Origin: Cherax quadricarinatus
Taxonomy: Eukaryota > Arthropoda > Malacostraca > Decapoda > Parastacidae
Assembly: GCF_038502225.1 (NCBI RefSeq)
Contig: NC_091340.1
Span: forward strand, 29,843,310-29,907,309
Direction of reading: 5' to 3'
Length of the DNA stretch: 64,000 bases
This document shows positions 1 to 8,993 of the stretch, piece by piece. Below the pieces are notes generated by a model. The model had not been told where the DNA came from. It searched no databases and saw nothing but the letters and a program-made list of their open reading frames with translations. Position numbers and translations under genes: made by a program. The number at the start of each line of letters is the position of its first letter. Positions within the stretch are counted from its first letter, which is position 1.

Positions 1-205
1 CTGACTATGGAACTGAACTTCTCCAGGCCGAGGGACTGACAACCTCAAATTCTACGACTTTAAGGGTGATGGACTGATTACATCGTCTTCACATCTCTAC
101 TGTTCCTGCCTACTTTCTGTATTCGACTGAAGAAGCCTACTGTGTAGGCGAAACGTTTCGGAATAAAGTTGTCTAACTGTTGCATATGTGTCTTACCTAA
201 CAATA
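1..205 (+). repeat. PLE-type terminal (pseudo-LTR) fragment
   Basis: The first 110 bases resemble the segment at 5431-5540 (a 'ctgaact...ctccagg...gagggactga' phrase followed by 'cctcaaattct'). A hammerhead-like fold with an AATAAA follows, then a 'gcatatgtgtctta' end. The same order (pLTR body, ribozyme-like core, poly(A) signal, 'catgtgtc' end) recurs through the window, so this is the 3' part of a Penelope-like pseudo-LTR cut by the window edge. Family assignment rests on the PLE coding remnants nearby at 606-978 and 47935-48780. Confidence 0.6.
117..168 (+). ncRNA. Type I hammerhead ribozyme-like motif (CGA/TCG stem I)
   Basis: Stem I is TATTCGA (120-126) against TCG (158-160) plus AATA (162-165). 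The core CTGAAGA is at 127-133, followed by one extra A. Stem II is GCCTAC/GTAGGC (135-140/144-149) with a TGT loop. Then come GAAA (150-153), a one-pair C-G stem III (154-155) and a GTT cleavage triplet ending at 157. Every core residue expected of a hammerhead is present; N7 is A, which is allowed. The odd points are the unpaired A after A9 and the near-absent stem III, which in known hammerheads implies a dimeric active form. Self-cleavage is inferred, not shown. Confidence 0.65.
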
Positions 206-240
206 AGCTGTAATAAAGTTGGTAGAATTACCGACAATAT

Positions 241-355
241 GTAAAGTAAAAGGACACAAGTGCAACTAATGTGACATTTATTGTGGCAACGTTTCGCTCT
301 CCAGGAGCTTTATCAAGCCATTACAAACAATACATGGACACAGAGGGTATATAAA
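241..355 (+). repeat. Left 115-bp inverted arm
   Basis: It begins GTAAAGTAAAAGGACACAAG and ends GGTATATAAA. It matches the reverse complement of 977-1091 at 114 of 115 positions by eye. Confidence 0.85.
278..327 (-). ncRNA. Hammerhead-like motif (TGGC/GCCA stem I, U3-A8 core)
   Basis: On the minus strand stem I is TGGC (317-320) with GCCA (284-287). The core is TTGATAA (310-316), then one A. Stem II is GCTC/GAGC (305-308/296-299) with a 5-nt loop, then GAAA (292-295), C-G and UU. Compared with the CUGANGA consensus, positions 3 and 8 are changed together (C to U and G to A), which keeps the known C3-G8 base pair as U3-A8. Stem I and stem II differ completely from the copy at 117-168 yet stay paired. 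Confidence 0.65.
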
Positions 356-406
356 GGCTCAGAGTGAGGTGAATACTAGTGAGGTACCATTTCGATGTTC
401 ACTAGT

Positions 407-407
407 G

Positions 408-438
<31 letters not shown>

Positions 439-442
439 TGAC
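407..442 (+). repeat. (GTA)n microsatellite
   Basis: A GTA/GTG trinucleotide run lies in the 3' untranslated part of the PLE remnant. Confidence 0.8.
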
Positions 443-605
443 AAAAGTAATACAATATGGTAGAGCAATTAATTCGTACATGAGTAAAAGGATATAAAAG
501 CTATTACTTGGGTAACATAAAAATAGGTTGGACAAATGTAAACTGGAATGAGGCAGCTTGTTTCAGTGTTCACTCTCTGTGCTTTGTGTAGTATAACAGG
601 AGAGA

Positions 606-978
606 CTATGTGATGGCAGGGTTTACTGTTTTCAGGAGGATTCTTGCTAAGACTTCGGAGATGGTGAAGCTGCCGTTGTTTTGTTTAATTGTATTCGAAA
701 CAGCGATCAGTGCTGATTCAAGGCACTTGCGTCTGCGGAAATTAGTTTCTTTGATCACTAATTGGGCGTCTCTGAATTTCATGAGATGATTGGTGGAATT
801 TCGGTGTTGTACACAGGCGTTGTTCAGGTTATCGTTCCTACATGCGTAAATGTGTTCATTGAGGCGGGTGTCGAGGTTTCTTGCTGTTTCACCTACGTAA
901 ATCTTGTCACAGCCTCCACAGGGTATAGTGTAAACTCCTGCATTGACTGGTTCGTGGTGCTTGGATTTTGTCCTGGTT
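606..978 (-). pseudogene. Penelope-like element GIY-YIG endonuclease domain (partial)
   Basis: The minus strand is open from just after a TAA near 978 to a TAG at 606-608, about 123 codons. It reads the GIY-YIG signature: GVYTIPC, then GGCDKIYVGETARNLDTR, then LNEH, and later RRRKCLESALIAVSNTI. GVY and YVG mark the two strands of the fold. The CGGC pair between them is typical of PLE endonucleases. The Glu in KCLES is the likely metal-binding residue and the Asn in SNT the usual downstream Asn. In PLEs this domain follows the reverse transcriptase and nicks the target DNA for insertion. The RT part is missing, so this is a 5'-truncated copy. The + strand frame over 762-1019 is only its shadow. 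Confidence 0.88.
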
Positions 979-1091
979 TATATACCCTCTGTGTCCATGT
1001 ATTGTTTGTAATGGCTTGATAAAGCTCCTGGAGAGCGAAACGTTGCCACAATAAATGTCACATTAGTTGCACTTGTGTCCTGTTACTTTAC
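977..1091 (-). repeat. Right 115-bp inverted arm
   Basis: Inverted partner of 241-355. On the minus strand its TATATAAA sits directly upstream of the endonuclease reading frame. Confidence 0.85.
1006..1056 (+). ncRNA. Hammerhead-like motif (TGGC/GCCA stem I, U3-A8 core)
   Basis: TGGC (1012-1015), TTGATAA (1016-1022), A, GCTC/GAGC stem II (1024-1027/1033-1036), GAAA (1037-1040), CG, TT, GCCA (1045-1048). An AATAAA starts at 1050 and lies opposite the TTTGT upstream of stem I. It is the same motif as at 278-327 in opposite orientation. Confidence 0.65.
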
Positions 1092-1095
1092 TTAC

Positions 1096-1489
1096 AGAGA
1101 ATAAGCTGTCTATGTACTAAAATATATTGGCATGATCAGCTTCCACTCTATTCCACTTAGTCTCGTTTATTTCTTTGAGCCTCGTGTAGACTTTTGCATA
1201 GTTTTATCATTTTTTTTCTCATGCCAAAAAAGTTCAATGCTAACAGTTATATTATGACAGAGAACAAAACAGATTACCAAGTTTAAATAATCGGCAGAGA
1301 GCTAAAATACTTTGTAAAGAGAAAAAGATAGTTTTTTTTCTGTGTAAGTGAGCAATTAACATCGGGACCTCAGGAAAACGCTCCTTTTTTTTTCTCTCTC
1401 TTCCCCGTGTAGGTGGATTATAATCCGGCAACGTGTGGTAAATGGTCGAGGAGAAACAAAATATGTGAATGGATGGATTGAGAAGGATG
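1096..1489. other. Unassigned AT-rich spacer
   Basis: No coding pattern, repeat unit or RNA motif was recognised, only poly-T/poly-C runs near 1207 and 1385. Confidence 0.5.
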
Positions 1490-1556
1490 TGCCTGGTATG
1501 GGCCAGCAGGCCTGCTGCAGTGTTCCTCATTTCTTATGTTCTTATGTACCAGGGTA
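1490..1556 (+). mobile_element. 3' end fragment of CR1-like LINE
   Basis: It reads 'aggcctgctgcagtgttcct' and then two 'TTCTTATG' units. The same phrase and 8-bp tail occur (inverted) at 53751-54004 as the end of the CR1-like LINE, and again at 30420-30560. CR1/L2 elements characteristically end in 8-bp tandem units. Confidence 0.65.
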
Positions 1557-1614
1557 CAAGGGCCGGCGTGTGTATAAATGTTTAGAAAATCGACGGGACG
1601 ATAAATGAGACAAT

Positions 1615-1775
1615 TGTTTAACATTTGGGTATGTTTATTCTGGAAATGTTGGCCAACCAGTGGCTTCTTCAGTCCAATACAGAGAAGAATAGTGGAAGAT
1701 GAGGAGTAGTTTGAGACAATCAGTCCCTCAGCCTGGAGTCAATCAGTAGATCAGTCTTGATAAGAAGGGTGGAAC
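1615..1775 (-). repeat. PLE-type terminal fragment with decayed hammerhead
   Basis: On the minus strand a 'gagggactgatt' body precedes TATTGGA, CTGAAGA (1676-1682) and GCCA...TGGC. The conserved GAAA has decayed to CAAC. TTTCCAGAATAAA follows. Same family as 45604-45895. Confidence 0.6.
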
Positions 1776-1808
1776 CAAGTCTAGGAAGCGCAAGATGTGG
1801 AATCACTC

Positions 1809-1809
<1 letters not shown>

Positions 1810-1881
<72 letters not shown>
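1810..1881 (+). repeat. (GA)n microsatellite
   Basis: About 36 uninterrupted GA dinucleotides. Confidence 0.97.
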
Positions 1882-1882
<1 letters not shown>

Positions 1883-2280
1883 CAGAGTGTAGCAGGATCA
1901 GATCGAGAGGACACACGGGAAGGAACCAAAACGATGAGATACAATTCACGGAACGGGGAAGAATTTGAGTCTTAAATCTCACAGGAGAACAATGTGAGAA
2001 ACCACTATGTGGTAGACACAAGGAGTAGCACCAGAACGAGTGAACACAAAGAGTGTACCAGAGGACAAAAACAGTGGAACCAATTCGAGGAGACACGAAG
2101 ATTGCAACGACAAGGACACACGAAAGAACTAACGAAAGACGAAGGGGAAAAAATGAGCCAGAAACAAAAACAAATCATTACTACCTGGATCTGAACCGTA
2201 AAATGAAAAGAAATACTTCCTTATTCATTACATATATAATACCTCTGGTAATATTTAATCTTGACCACAGTGTACGTAGC
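1882..2280. other. Unassigned A-rich spacer
   Basis: Purine-rich on the + strand. Short open frames show no recognisable domain. Confidence 0.4.
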
Positions 2281-2395
2281 GGTGTGAGGAACAATGGACA
2301 CTCTCACAAGATCTGTTTGTGACTTGAAAAAGCCCAACTGTGTGGGCGAAACGTTGTCAATAAAGAATCGCAATATACTCTATTTGTGCTTATTT
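2281..2395 (+). repeat. PLE-type terminal fragment (GCCCA/TGGGC stem II)
   Basis: A 'gtgacttgaaaaagcccaac' stretch is followed by TGTGTGGGC, GAAACG, TTGTC and AATAAA. The stem II hairpin and GAAACG are kept. The upstream core differs from CUGANGA and is probably inactive. Same subfamily as 21533-21610 and 45295-45362. Confidence 0.55.
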
Positions 2396-2400
2396 TTATT

Positions 2401-3160
2401 CCAGTGTGAGGAGGTCCCACTCTGGAGGTCCCACTCTGGAGGTCCCACTCTTGAGGTCCCACTCTTGAGGTCCCACTCTGGAGGTCCCACTCCAGAGCTC
2501 CTCACTCTGGAGCTCCCACTCCGGAGCTCCTCACTCCTGAGCACCCACTCCGGAACTCCCACTCCGGAGCTCCTCACTCCTGAGCACCCACTCCGGAACT
2601 CCCACTCCGGAGCTCCTCACTCCGGAGCTCCCACTCCGGAGCACCCACTCCGGAACTCCCACTCCAGAGCACCCACTCCGGAACTCCCACTCCGGAGCAC
2701 CCACTCCGGAACTCCAACTCCGCAGCACCCACTCCGGAACTCCCACTCCGGAGCACCCACTCCGGAACTCCCCCTCCGGAGCACCCACTCCGGAGCTCAT
2801 ACTCCATAGCTCCCACTCCTGAGCTCCCACTCCAGAGTTCCCACTCCGGAGCTCCCACTCCTGAGCTCCCACTCCAGAGTTCCCACTCCGGAGCTCCCAC
2901 TCCAGAGTTCCCAAACCATACCCCGGCCGGGATTGAACCCGCGGTCAGAGAGTCTCAAAACTCCAGCCCGGCCGGGGTATGGTTTGTTTGCAATCGTGTC
3001 ATTACGATTTCGTGAGTCCAGAGTTCTCACTTCGGAGCTCCCACTCCAGAGTTCAAACTTCGGAGCTCCCACTCCGGAGCTCCCACTCCGGAGTTCCCAC
3101 TCCAGAGCTCCCACTCCGGAGCTCCCACTCCGGAGCTCCCACTCTGGAGCTATGAAACTG
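2401..3160 (+). repeat. 14-bp minisatellite (CCCACTCCGGAGCT family)
   Basis: Tandem 14-bp units of the type CCCACTCCGGAGCT with variants GGAACT, GGAGCA, GGAGGT and CAGAGT. The 5' quarter uses 'gaggt' units and the rest 'gagct/gaact/gagca'. A SINE fragment interrupts it at 2911-3019. The Gly/Ser/Glu-rich frames across it are repeat artefacts. Confidence 0.95.
2911..3019. mobile_element. tRNA-SINE fragment in palindromic form
   Basis: Inverted arms 'caaaccataccccggccggg' and its complement flank a box-B-like 'gggattgaacccgcgg' and 'cagagagtctca'. The sequence after it, 'cgtgtcattacgatttcgtg', is the complement of the flank of the SINE at 7816-7972. Minisatellite units continue on both sides, so this is an insertion into the array. 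Confidence 0.7.
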
Positions 3161-3544
3161 AGCAGGTGTTGAGAAATGTCAGATAATTCAGGAATTTCCT
3201 AAGCCCCACAGAGGTCACATGGAGGTTCAGATTGCGTCATTACGCTCGTGAATACAAGACCAGCAAAAAATTTGTTATTAATGACTTACGGCTTAATGGA
3301 CAAATATGAAACAAGACAAAAAAAAAAAATAACAGTACAGTTGAGTCTGTCCTTAAAGAAAAATTATACACATGAGTTATTACCTGATACAATGGTAATT
3401 TTTCACAGACTTGAAGGGAAAATGGGAGGCAATCAGGTTAATCCAAGGAGAGTGAGGAGAGGGCCAATTCCTTGTTATCAAGAATCCTTTACCAGCATGA
3501 AGATACATTTTCTGAGATAAAAGGACACAAGTGTAATTAATGAG
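3161..3544. other. Unassigned spacer
   Basis: No gene or repeat recognised. The phrase 'aaaggacacaagtgtaatta' at 3521-3540 resembles the PLE arm start at 245-270, so the CAG-rich tract may abut a PLE end. Confidence 0.4.
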
Positions 3545-4552
3545 ACGTTTGCAGCAGCAGCAGCAGCAGCAGCAGTGCAGCGGGCGGGCAGCAGCAGCAG
3601 CAGTGCAGCTGCAGCAGCAGCACAGGCCAGCAGAAACAGCGCAGCAGCAGCTGCAGCAGCAGCGCAGCAGCAGCAGCAGTCCCGGGCAGCAGCAGCAGCA
3701 GCAGCAGTGGCAGCAGCAGTGCAGCAGCAGAGAAGGGTGTGCGCAGCAGCAGCAGCGCCAGCAGGGCAGCAGCAGCAGTGCAGCAGAGCAGAGCAGTGGC
3801 AGCGTGGCAGAGCAGAGCAGCAGCGGTAGCGCAGTGGCAGCTGCAGTAGCAGCAGCAGCAGGAGCAGCGTGGCAGCGGGCAGTAGCAGAGCACATGCAGA
3901 GTAGTGCCACAGCAGCCCCCTTAGCAGCAGCTGCAGCAGCAGCGCAGCAGCAGCGCAGCAGCAGTGCAGCAGCACCCGTCAAGCAGCAGCTGCAGCAGCA
4001 ACTGCAGAGCAGCCGGGCAGCAGCTGCAGAGCAGCTGAAGCAGCAGTGCAGTAGAAACAGAGTAGTCAGAGCACAGCTTTTATATAGCAAGGCAGCTGTG
4101 GCAGCAGCGTAAGTGCAGCAGTGCAGCAGCCAGAGCAGCTGCGGGCAGCCAGCAGCGTAGGCAGCACCCGCAGCAGCAGAGCTGCAGAGCTGGCTGAGAG
4201 CTGTAGAGTAGAGTGAGAGGCAGTGTTGTGTAGCAGCGAGCAGAATGAAGCAGCAGAGCTGCTGTGAGTGAGCAGCAACAGTGTGAGCAGCTGTAGCTGA
4301 GAGTTGGCAGCAGTGGCGGGCTGAATAACAGGCGTAGTTGTGAGAGTAGTAGTAGTTTGGCAGTAGCAGCTGGAGCTGCAGAGCTAGCAGTAGCTAAGCA
4401 AGCCGAGCAGCTGTGTAGCAAGTGGCAGCTAGAGTAGCAGCAAGCTGTTGCAGTAGCTGAGCAAGTAGGTGTGTGCAGCAGTGCAGTGAGTTGCAGTAGC
4501 AGCTGCAGTAGGGGTTAGCGGGCTGCAGAATTGCTGTAGCAGCTGCGAGCCT
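3545..4552 (+). repeat. Cryptically simple CAG/GCA-rich tract
   Basis: About 1 kb dominated by GCAGCA with interspersed GTA, GAG and GCTG. It is nearly pure at the left and decays rightward (after 4080 the units are 'agcagctg', 'gtagcag'). All frames look like poly-Q, poly-A or poly-S, and on the other strand poly-C/L. There is no flanking domain, so I do not call a polyglutamine gene. Confidence 0.85.
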
Positions 4553-5113
4553 CCAGGGTGAGGGACTGATCAACTTGTTCCAGACCATGGAGCTAAACTC
4601 TTCTCCAGGGTGAGGGACTGATCACCTTGCTCCAGACCATGGAGCTGAACTCTTCTCCAGAGTGAGGGACTGATCACCTTGCTCCAGACCATTGAGCTGA
4701 ACTCTTCTCCAGGATGAGGGACTGATCACCTTGCTCCAGACCATGGAGCTGAACTCTTCTCCAGGGTGAGGGACTGATCACCTTGCTCCAGACCATGGAG
4801 CTGAACTCTTCTCCAGAGTGAGGGACTGATCACCTTGTTCCAGACCATGGAACTGAACTCTTCTCCAGGATGAGAGACTGATCACCTTGTTCCAGACCAT
4901 GGAGCTGAACCCTTCTCCAAGGTGAGGGACTGACCACCTTGTTCCAGACCATGGAGCTGAACTCTTCTCCAGGATGAGGGACTGATCACCTTGTTCCAGA
5001 CCATGGAGCTGAACTCTTCTCCAGGCTGAGAGACTGATCACCTTGTTCCAGACCATGGAGCTGAACTCTTCTCCAGGCTGAGGGACTGATCACCTTATTC
5101 CAGACCATGGAGC
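4553..5113 (+). repeat. 52-bp tandem array derived from a PLE pLTR segment
   Basis: About ten to eleven units of about 52 bp, each with 'tgagggactgatcaccttg' and 'ccagaccatggagctgaact'. The same text occurs once at 5435-5515 in an ordinary PLE terminal sequence, and in part at 1-40 and (inverted) at 30180-30235. So the array is a local tandem amplification of an internal pLTR segment. Confidence 0.9.
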
Positions 5114-5430
5114 TGAACTGTCAAATAGATTATTGGTAATGCTGCAAGCGGGGTGTGAATTATAAACATCTTCGGAGGCTTCTTACTTTATCTGCAAAGT
5201 CGTGGTGGGTACAGAGGCTTGTGTGTTGTGCCCATGGCCCTGGAAGGGCCATCCCACGAGGAAGAGAGCTAGTAGGCCTTCTGTCTTGCTGCTAGGCCGC
5301 TGTGTGAGTGGGAGAGTGTGGGACCAGCGTCCCACAGACCTGGTCAGGCCCAGAGGGCAGCACCTTAGTGGCGCGAAATATGAACGAAGCTGGCAGACAG
5401 CATAAGCTGTCTGAGCAGACAGTACAGGCT
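5114..5430. other. Unassigned spacer between 52-bp array and pLTR
   Basis: Roughly balanced composition with short open frames. No domain or repeat recognised. Confidence 0.4.
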
Positions 5431-5640
5431 GTCTACAGAACTCTTCTCCAGGATGAGGGACTGATCACCTTTTACCAGACCATGGAGCTGAACTCTTCTC
5501 CAGGCTGAGGGACTGACCACCTCAAATTCTGTTCCTCCAAGGTTGATTGACTGATTTCCTCTTCTGCCTCAATATTTGACTGAAGAAGCCTACTATGTAG
5601 GCAAAACGCTTCAGCAATAAATACATCCAACTGTTGTATA
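5431..5640 (+). repeat. PLE-type terminal fragment
   Basis: One 52-bp-type segment, then 'cctcaaattctgttcctcca', 'ttgattgactgattt', a hammerhead-like fold and AATAAA, ending 'ctgttgtatacataag'. The 24-bp satellite begins immediately after. Confidence 0.7.
5566..5625 (+). ncRNA. Decayed hammerhead-like motif (TGA/TCA stem I)
   Basis: TATTTGA (5573-5579), CTGAAGA (5580-5586), A, GCCTAC/GTAGGC (5588-5593/5597-5602), AAAA in place of GAAA, CG, CT, then TCA (5611-5613) pairing with TGA, and AATAAA. Stem I is again compensated relative to other copies. Loss of G12 and the U-to-C change before the cleavage site suggest an inactive ribozyme. Confidence 0.55.
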
Positions 5641-5642
5641 CA

Positions 5643-7432
5643 TAAGTTTTGATGTCCAGTGTTACAGATGCATTGATGTACAGTGTTGCAGATGCATTGA
5701 TGTACAGTGTTGCAGATGCACTAATGTACAGTGTTGCAGATGCGCTGATATACAGTGTTACAGATGCGTTGATGTACAGTGTTCCAGATGCATTGATGTA
5801 CAGTGTTACATTTGCATTGATGCACAGTGTTGCAGATGCACTGATGTACAGTGTTGCAGATGCATTGATGTAGAGTGTTGCAGATGCATTGATATACAGT
5901 ATTGCAGATGCGCTGATGTACAGTGTTCCAGATGCATTGATGTAGAGTGTTCCAGATGCATTGATATACAGTGTTTCAGATGCATTGATATACAGTGTTC
6001 CAGATGCATTGATATACAGTGTTCCAGATGCATTGATATACAGTGTTCCAGATGCATTGATGTACAGTGTTCCAGATGCATTGATATACAGTGTTGCAGA
6101 TGCATTGAAGTACATTGTTCCAGATGCATTGGTGTACAGTGTTGCAGATGCACTGATGAACAGTGTTCCAGATGCATTGATGTACAGTGTTGCAGATGCA
6201 CTGATGTACAGTGTTCCAGATGCATTGATATACAGTGTTCCAGATGCATTGATGTACAGTGTTGCAGATGCACTGATGTACACTGTTCCAGATGCACTGA
6301 TGTACAGTGTTCCAGATGCACTGATGTACAGTGTTCTAGATGCACTGATGTACAGTGTTCTAGATGCATTGATGTACAGTGTTGCAGATGCACTGATGTA
6401 CAGTGTTCCAGATGCACTGATGTACAGTGTTGCAGATGCACTGATGTACAGTGTTCCAGATGCACTGATGTACAGTGTTGCAGATGCACTGATGTACAGT
6501 GTTGCAGATGCACTGATGTACAGTGTTGCAGATGCACTGATGTACAGTGTTCCAGATGCACTGATGTACAGTGTTGCAGATGCACTGATGTACAGTGTTG
6601 CAGATGCACTGATGTACTGTGTTGCAGATGCACTGATGTACAGTGTTCCAGATGCACTGATGTACAGTGTTCCAGATGCACTGATGTACAGTGTTGCAGA
6701 TGCACTGATGTACAGTGTTCCAGATGCACTGATGTACAGTGTTGCAGATGCACTGATATACAGTGTTGCAGATGCACTGATGTACAGTGTTGCAGATGCA
6801 CTGATGTACAGTGTTCCAGATGCACTGATGTACAGTGTTCCAGATGCACTGATGTACAGTGTTGCAGATGCACTGATGTACAGTGTTGCAGATGCACTGA
6901 TGTACAGTGTTCCAGATGCACTGATGTACAGTGTTGCAGATGCACTGATGTACAGTGTTGCAGATGCACTGATGTACAGTGTTGCAGATGCACTGATGTA
7001 CAGTGTTCCAGATGCACTGATGTACAGTGTTGCAGATGCACTGATGTACAGTGTTGCAGATGCACTGATGTACAGTGTTGCAGATGCACTGATGTACAGT
7101 GTTCCAGATGCACTGATGTACAGTGTTCCAGATGCACTGATGTACAGTGTTGCAGATGCACTGATGTACAGTGTTGCAGATGCACTGATGTACAGTGTTC
7201 CAGATGCACTGATGTACAGTGTTCCAGATGCACTGATGTACAGTGTTGCAGATGCACTGATGTACAGTGTTGCAGATGCACTGATGTACAGTGTTGCAGA
7301 TGCACTGATGTACAGTGTTCCAGATGCACTGATGTACAGTGTTCCAGATGCACTGATGTACAGTGTTCCAGATGCACTGATGTACAGTGTTCCAGATGCA
7401 CTGATGTACAGTGTTCCAGATGCACTGTTAAA
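5643..7432 (+). repeat. 24-bp satellite (about 74 units)
   Basis: Unit core is TGATGTACAGTGTT(G/C)CAGA plus TGCACT or TGCATT. Two sites vary in a two-state way: G or C after 'gtgtt', and C or T in 'tgcaYtga'. The left third is mostly TGCATT and degenerate; the right two thirds are almost pure TGCACT. The unit is a multiple of three without stops, so frames run open on both strands (540-670 codons). These are artefacts with no unique flanking domain. Confidence 0.97.
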
Positions 7433-7815
7433 TAACATCCTGTTAAAAAGTTTTAATAACAGCCTGACTATTGTCTCTATTACGTACCCATTATTTTTTT
7501 TAGATTCAGTTGGTTTAAATCTCAAATTCTTTCAAAAGCGAATATTCTTAATTAAAAATTATGAGTTTTTTCGTTTTATTGTTGAAGAGTAATATAATTT
7601 TTTTTATGTAGCTGTTATTAATGAGAATAATACACAAATGTCCTGTTTTTTGTTTTTTAAATATAAGACGTCTTTCTAATTAAAAATTACGGGACTCATA
7701 ATATTGCCTAGAGATAAATTGTTGGGAAATTTCCCAGGTTGGGAAATTTCCCTATTTTTCCCATCTTTCTTACGTTCTCAGATGCAACCTTTCCTTCTTC
7801 CTGGTCTCTTTAACT
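7433..7815. other. AT-rich spacer
   Basis: Long A/T runs; 'tgggaaatttccc' palindromic phrases at 7720-7755. No gene seen. Confidence 0.5.
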
Positions 7816-7972
7816 TGACTCACGAAATCGTAATGACACGATTGTCAACAAGACAAACCACGTGTGGGGTTTGAACCCGCTGGCCCAGTGGCTAACGCGT
7901 CGGTCTGGAGTGTTGAGACTCTCTGACCGCGGGTTCAAACCCCACCCGTGGTATGGTTTATTTGCCTCTTTA
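7816..7972 (+). mobile_element. tRNA-derived SINE
   Basis: A-box-like TGGCCCAGTGGCTAACGCG is followed about 30 nt later by a B-box-like GGGTTCAAACCCC and a 'cccgtggtatggttta' body. The upstream flank 'gtggggtttgaaccc' repeats the B-box region inverted, making a small fold-back. Closely related copies are at 2911-3019 and 29205-29290. The anticodon arm does not form a normal cloverleaf, so this is a SINE and not a tRNA gene. Confidence 0.75.
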
Positions 7973-8097
7973 ATTCCCATGGTTATCTTCCATTATTCTT
8001 TCCTTCATAATTCAAGTTTCTTCCCACACTTCATCCGCCCTCCTTTAATTTTTTTCCATGTGTCAACCCTTCGTTCTCCTCCAAGTTACTATTGACC

Positions 8098-8119
8098 TCA
8101 TTATTTATTATTATTATTA

Positions 8120-8210
<91 letters not shown>

Positions 8211-8212
8211 CT
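8098..8212 (+). repeat. (TTA)n microsatellite
   Basis: Nearly pure ATT trinucleotides. Confidence 0.97.
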
Positions 8213-8785
8213 TTGCTATTACTCTGGTTCTAAATTTTACCTATCTCTCTAGCCTCTACTGTCCTTCGTATCCTCTCTCTCACTTTCCATTTCCCCTCTC
8301 CGTCCCTCTTTTCATATTACACTTCCCCTTCCCTCTCTACCCTCATCATTCCCTGTCACTTTTATCTTTCTAAGTATTGCAAGTCACGGAACGGATGGAG
8401 TTTGAACCCATGTCGAGTGAGTTGTAAGTTAAGTATTGCAAAAACCTCACGATGTTCATAATTTGTCTCTGTTTGGCCTCAAAAGGCAAATTTAGCTATA
8501 TTCAATTTGCTCCATATAAAAATTTACCTGCAAAAATTAATTTAGCTCCGAGGGCCGCAATGCCTAATTGCTTTTCAGATTCTCCCTTTAATTTTAGCGA
8601 AAAGTAAAAATATTCTGGACCAGGTAGGCAACACTCTCAACAGAGTAAGTCTATGTGACTTACTCTTTCTTGTGATGAGTCCCTTCTGACTTAGCCTCCT
8701 CCTCCTAGTTCTCTTCCTTTTAACCTCACTGGCTGAAAATACCCACAGAACTGTTGCTGAAAGTTCTCTATCACACAGTTACAAC
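8213..8785. other. Unassigned, CT-rich then mixed
   Basis: 8220-8370 is pyrimidine-rich. A lone B-box-like 'gagtttgaacccatgtcgag' at 8399-8418 hints at a SINE remnant. Nothing else supportable. Confidence 0.4.
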
Positions 8786-8993
8786 CAGGGAGGTACTACT
8801 ATCCTCTGAGGTACTATTGTCCAGGGAGGTACTACTATCTTCTGAGGTACTATTGTCCAGGGAGGTACTACTATCTTCTGAGGTACTATTGTTCAGGGAG
8901 GTACTACTATCTTCCAAGGTACTATCATCCAGGGAGGTACTACTATACTCTGAGGTACTATTGTACAGGGAGGTACTACTATCTTCTGAGGTT
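8786..8993 (+). repeat. 36-bp minisatellite, left part
   Basis: Two alternating 18-bp half units, GAGGTACTACTATCTTCT and GAGGTACTATTGTCCAGG. Continues at 9169 after an insertion. Confidence 0.93.

Larger units (their letters stand above)
213..1095. mobile_element. Fold-back PLE-derived element with GIY-YIG remnant
   Basis: Two 115-bp arms (241-355 and 977-1091) are inverted copies with a single mismatch, around a 621-bp centre. Each arm carries a hammerhead-like fold, an AATAAA and, at its inner end, a TATATAAA. The centre on the minus strand encodes the C-terminal endonuclease of a Penelope-like element. The same terminal sequence recurs at 8994-9168. PLEs are known to carry pseudo-LTRs in unusual orientations, so this looks like a 5'-truncated PLE with its terminal repeats in inverted arrangement. 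Confidence 0.75.

Noticed and set aside
762..1019. Plus-strand 85-codon protein with hydrophobic stretches
   Set aside because: Shadow of the GIY-YIG endonuclease frame on the minus strand.
3540..4112. Possible polyglutamine or polyalanine protein
   Set aside because: CAG-rich tract open in several frames on both strands with no flanking domain and gradual decay of the repeat.
5522..7592. Open frames of 540-670 codons on both strands
   Set aside because: 24-bp stop-free satellite; both-strand openness follows from the period.
7862..7965. Functional tRNA gene
   Set aside because: A and B boxes are present but the anticodon and acceptor stems do not form a cloverleaf, and copies recur as SINEs.
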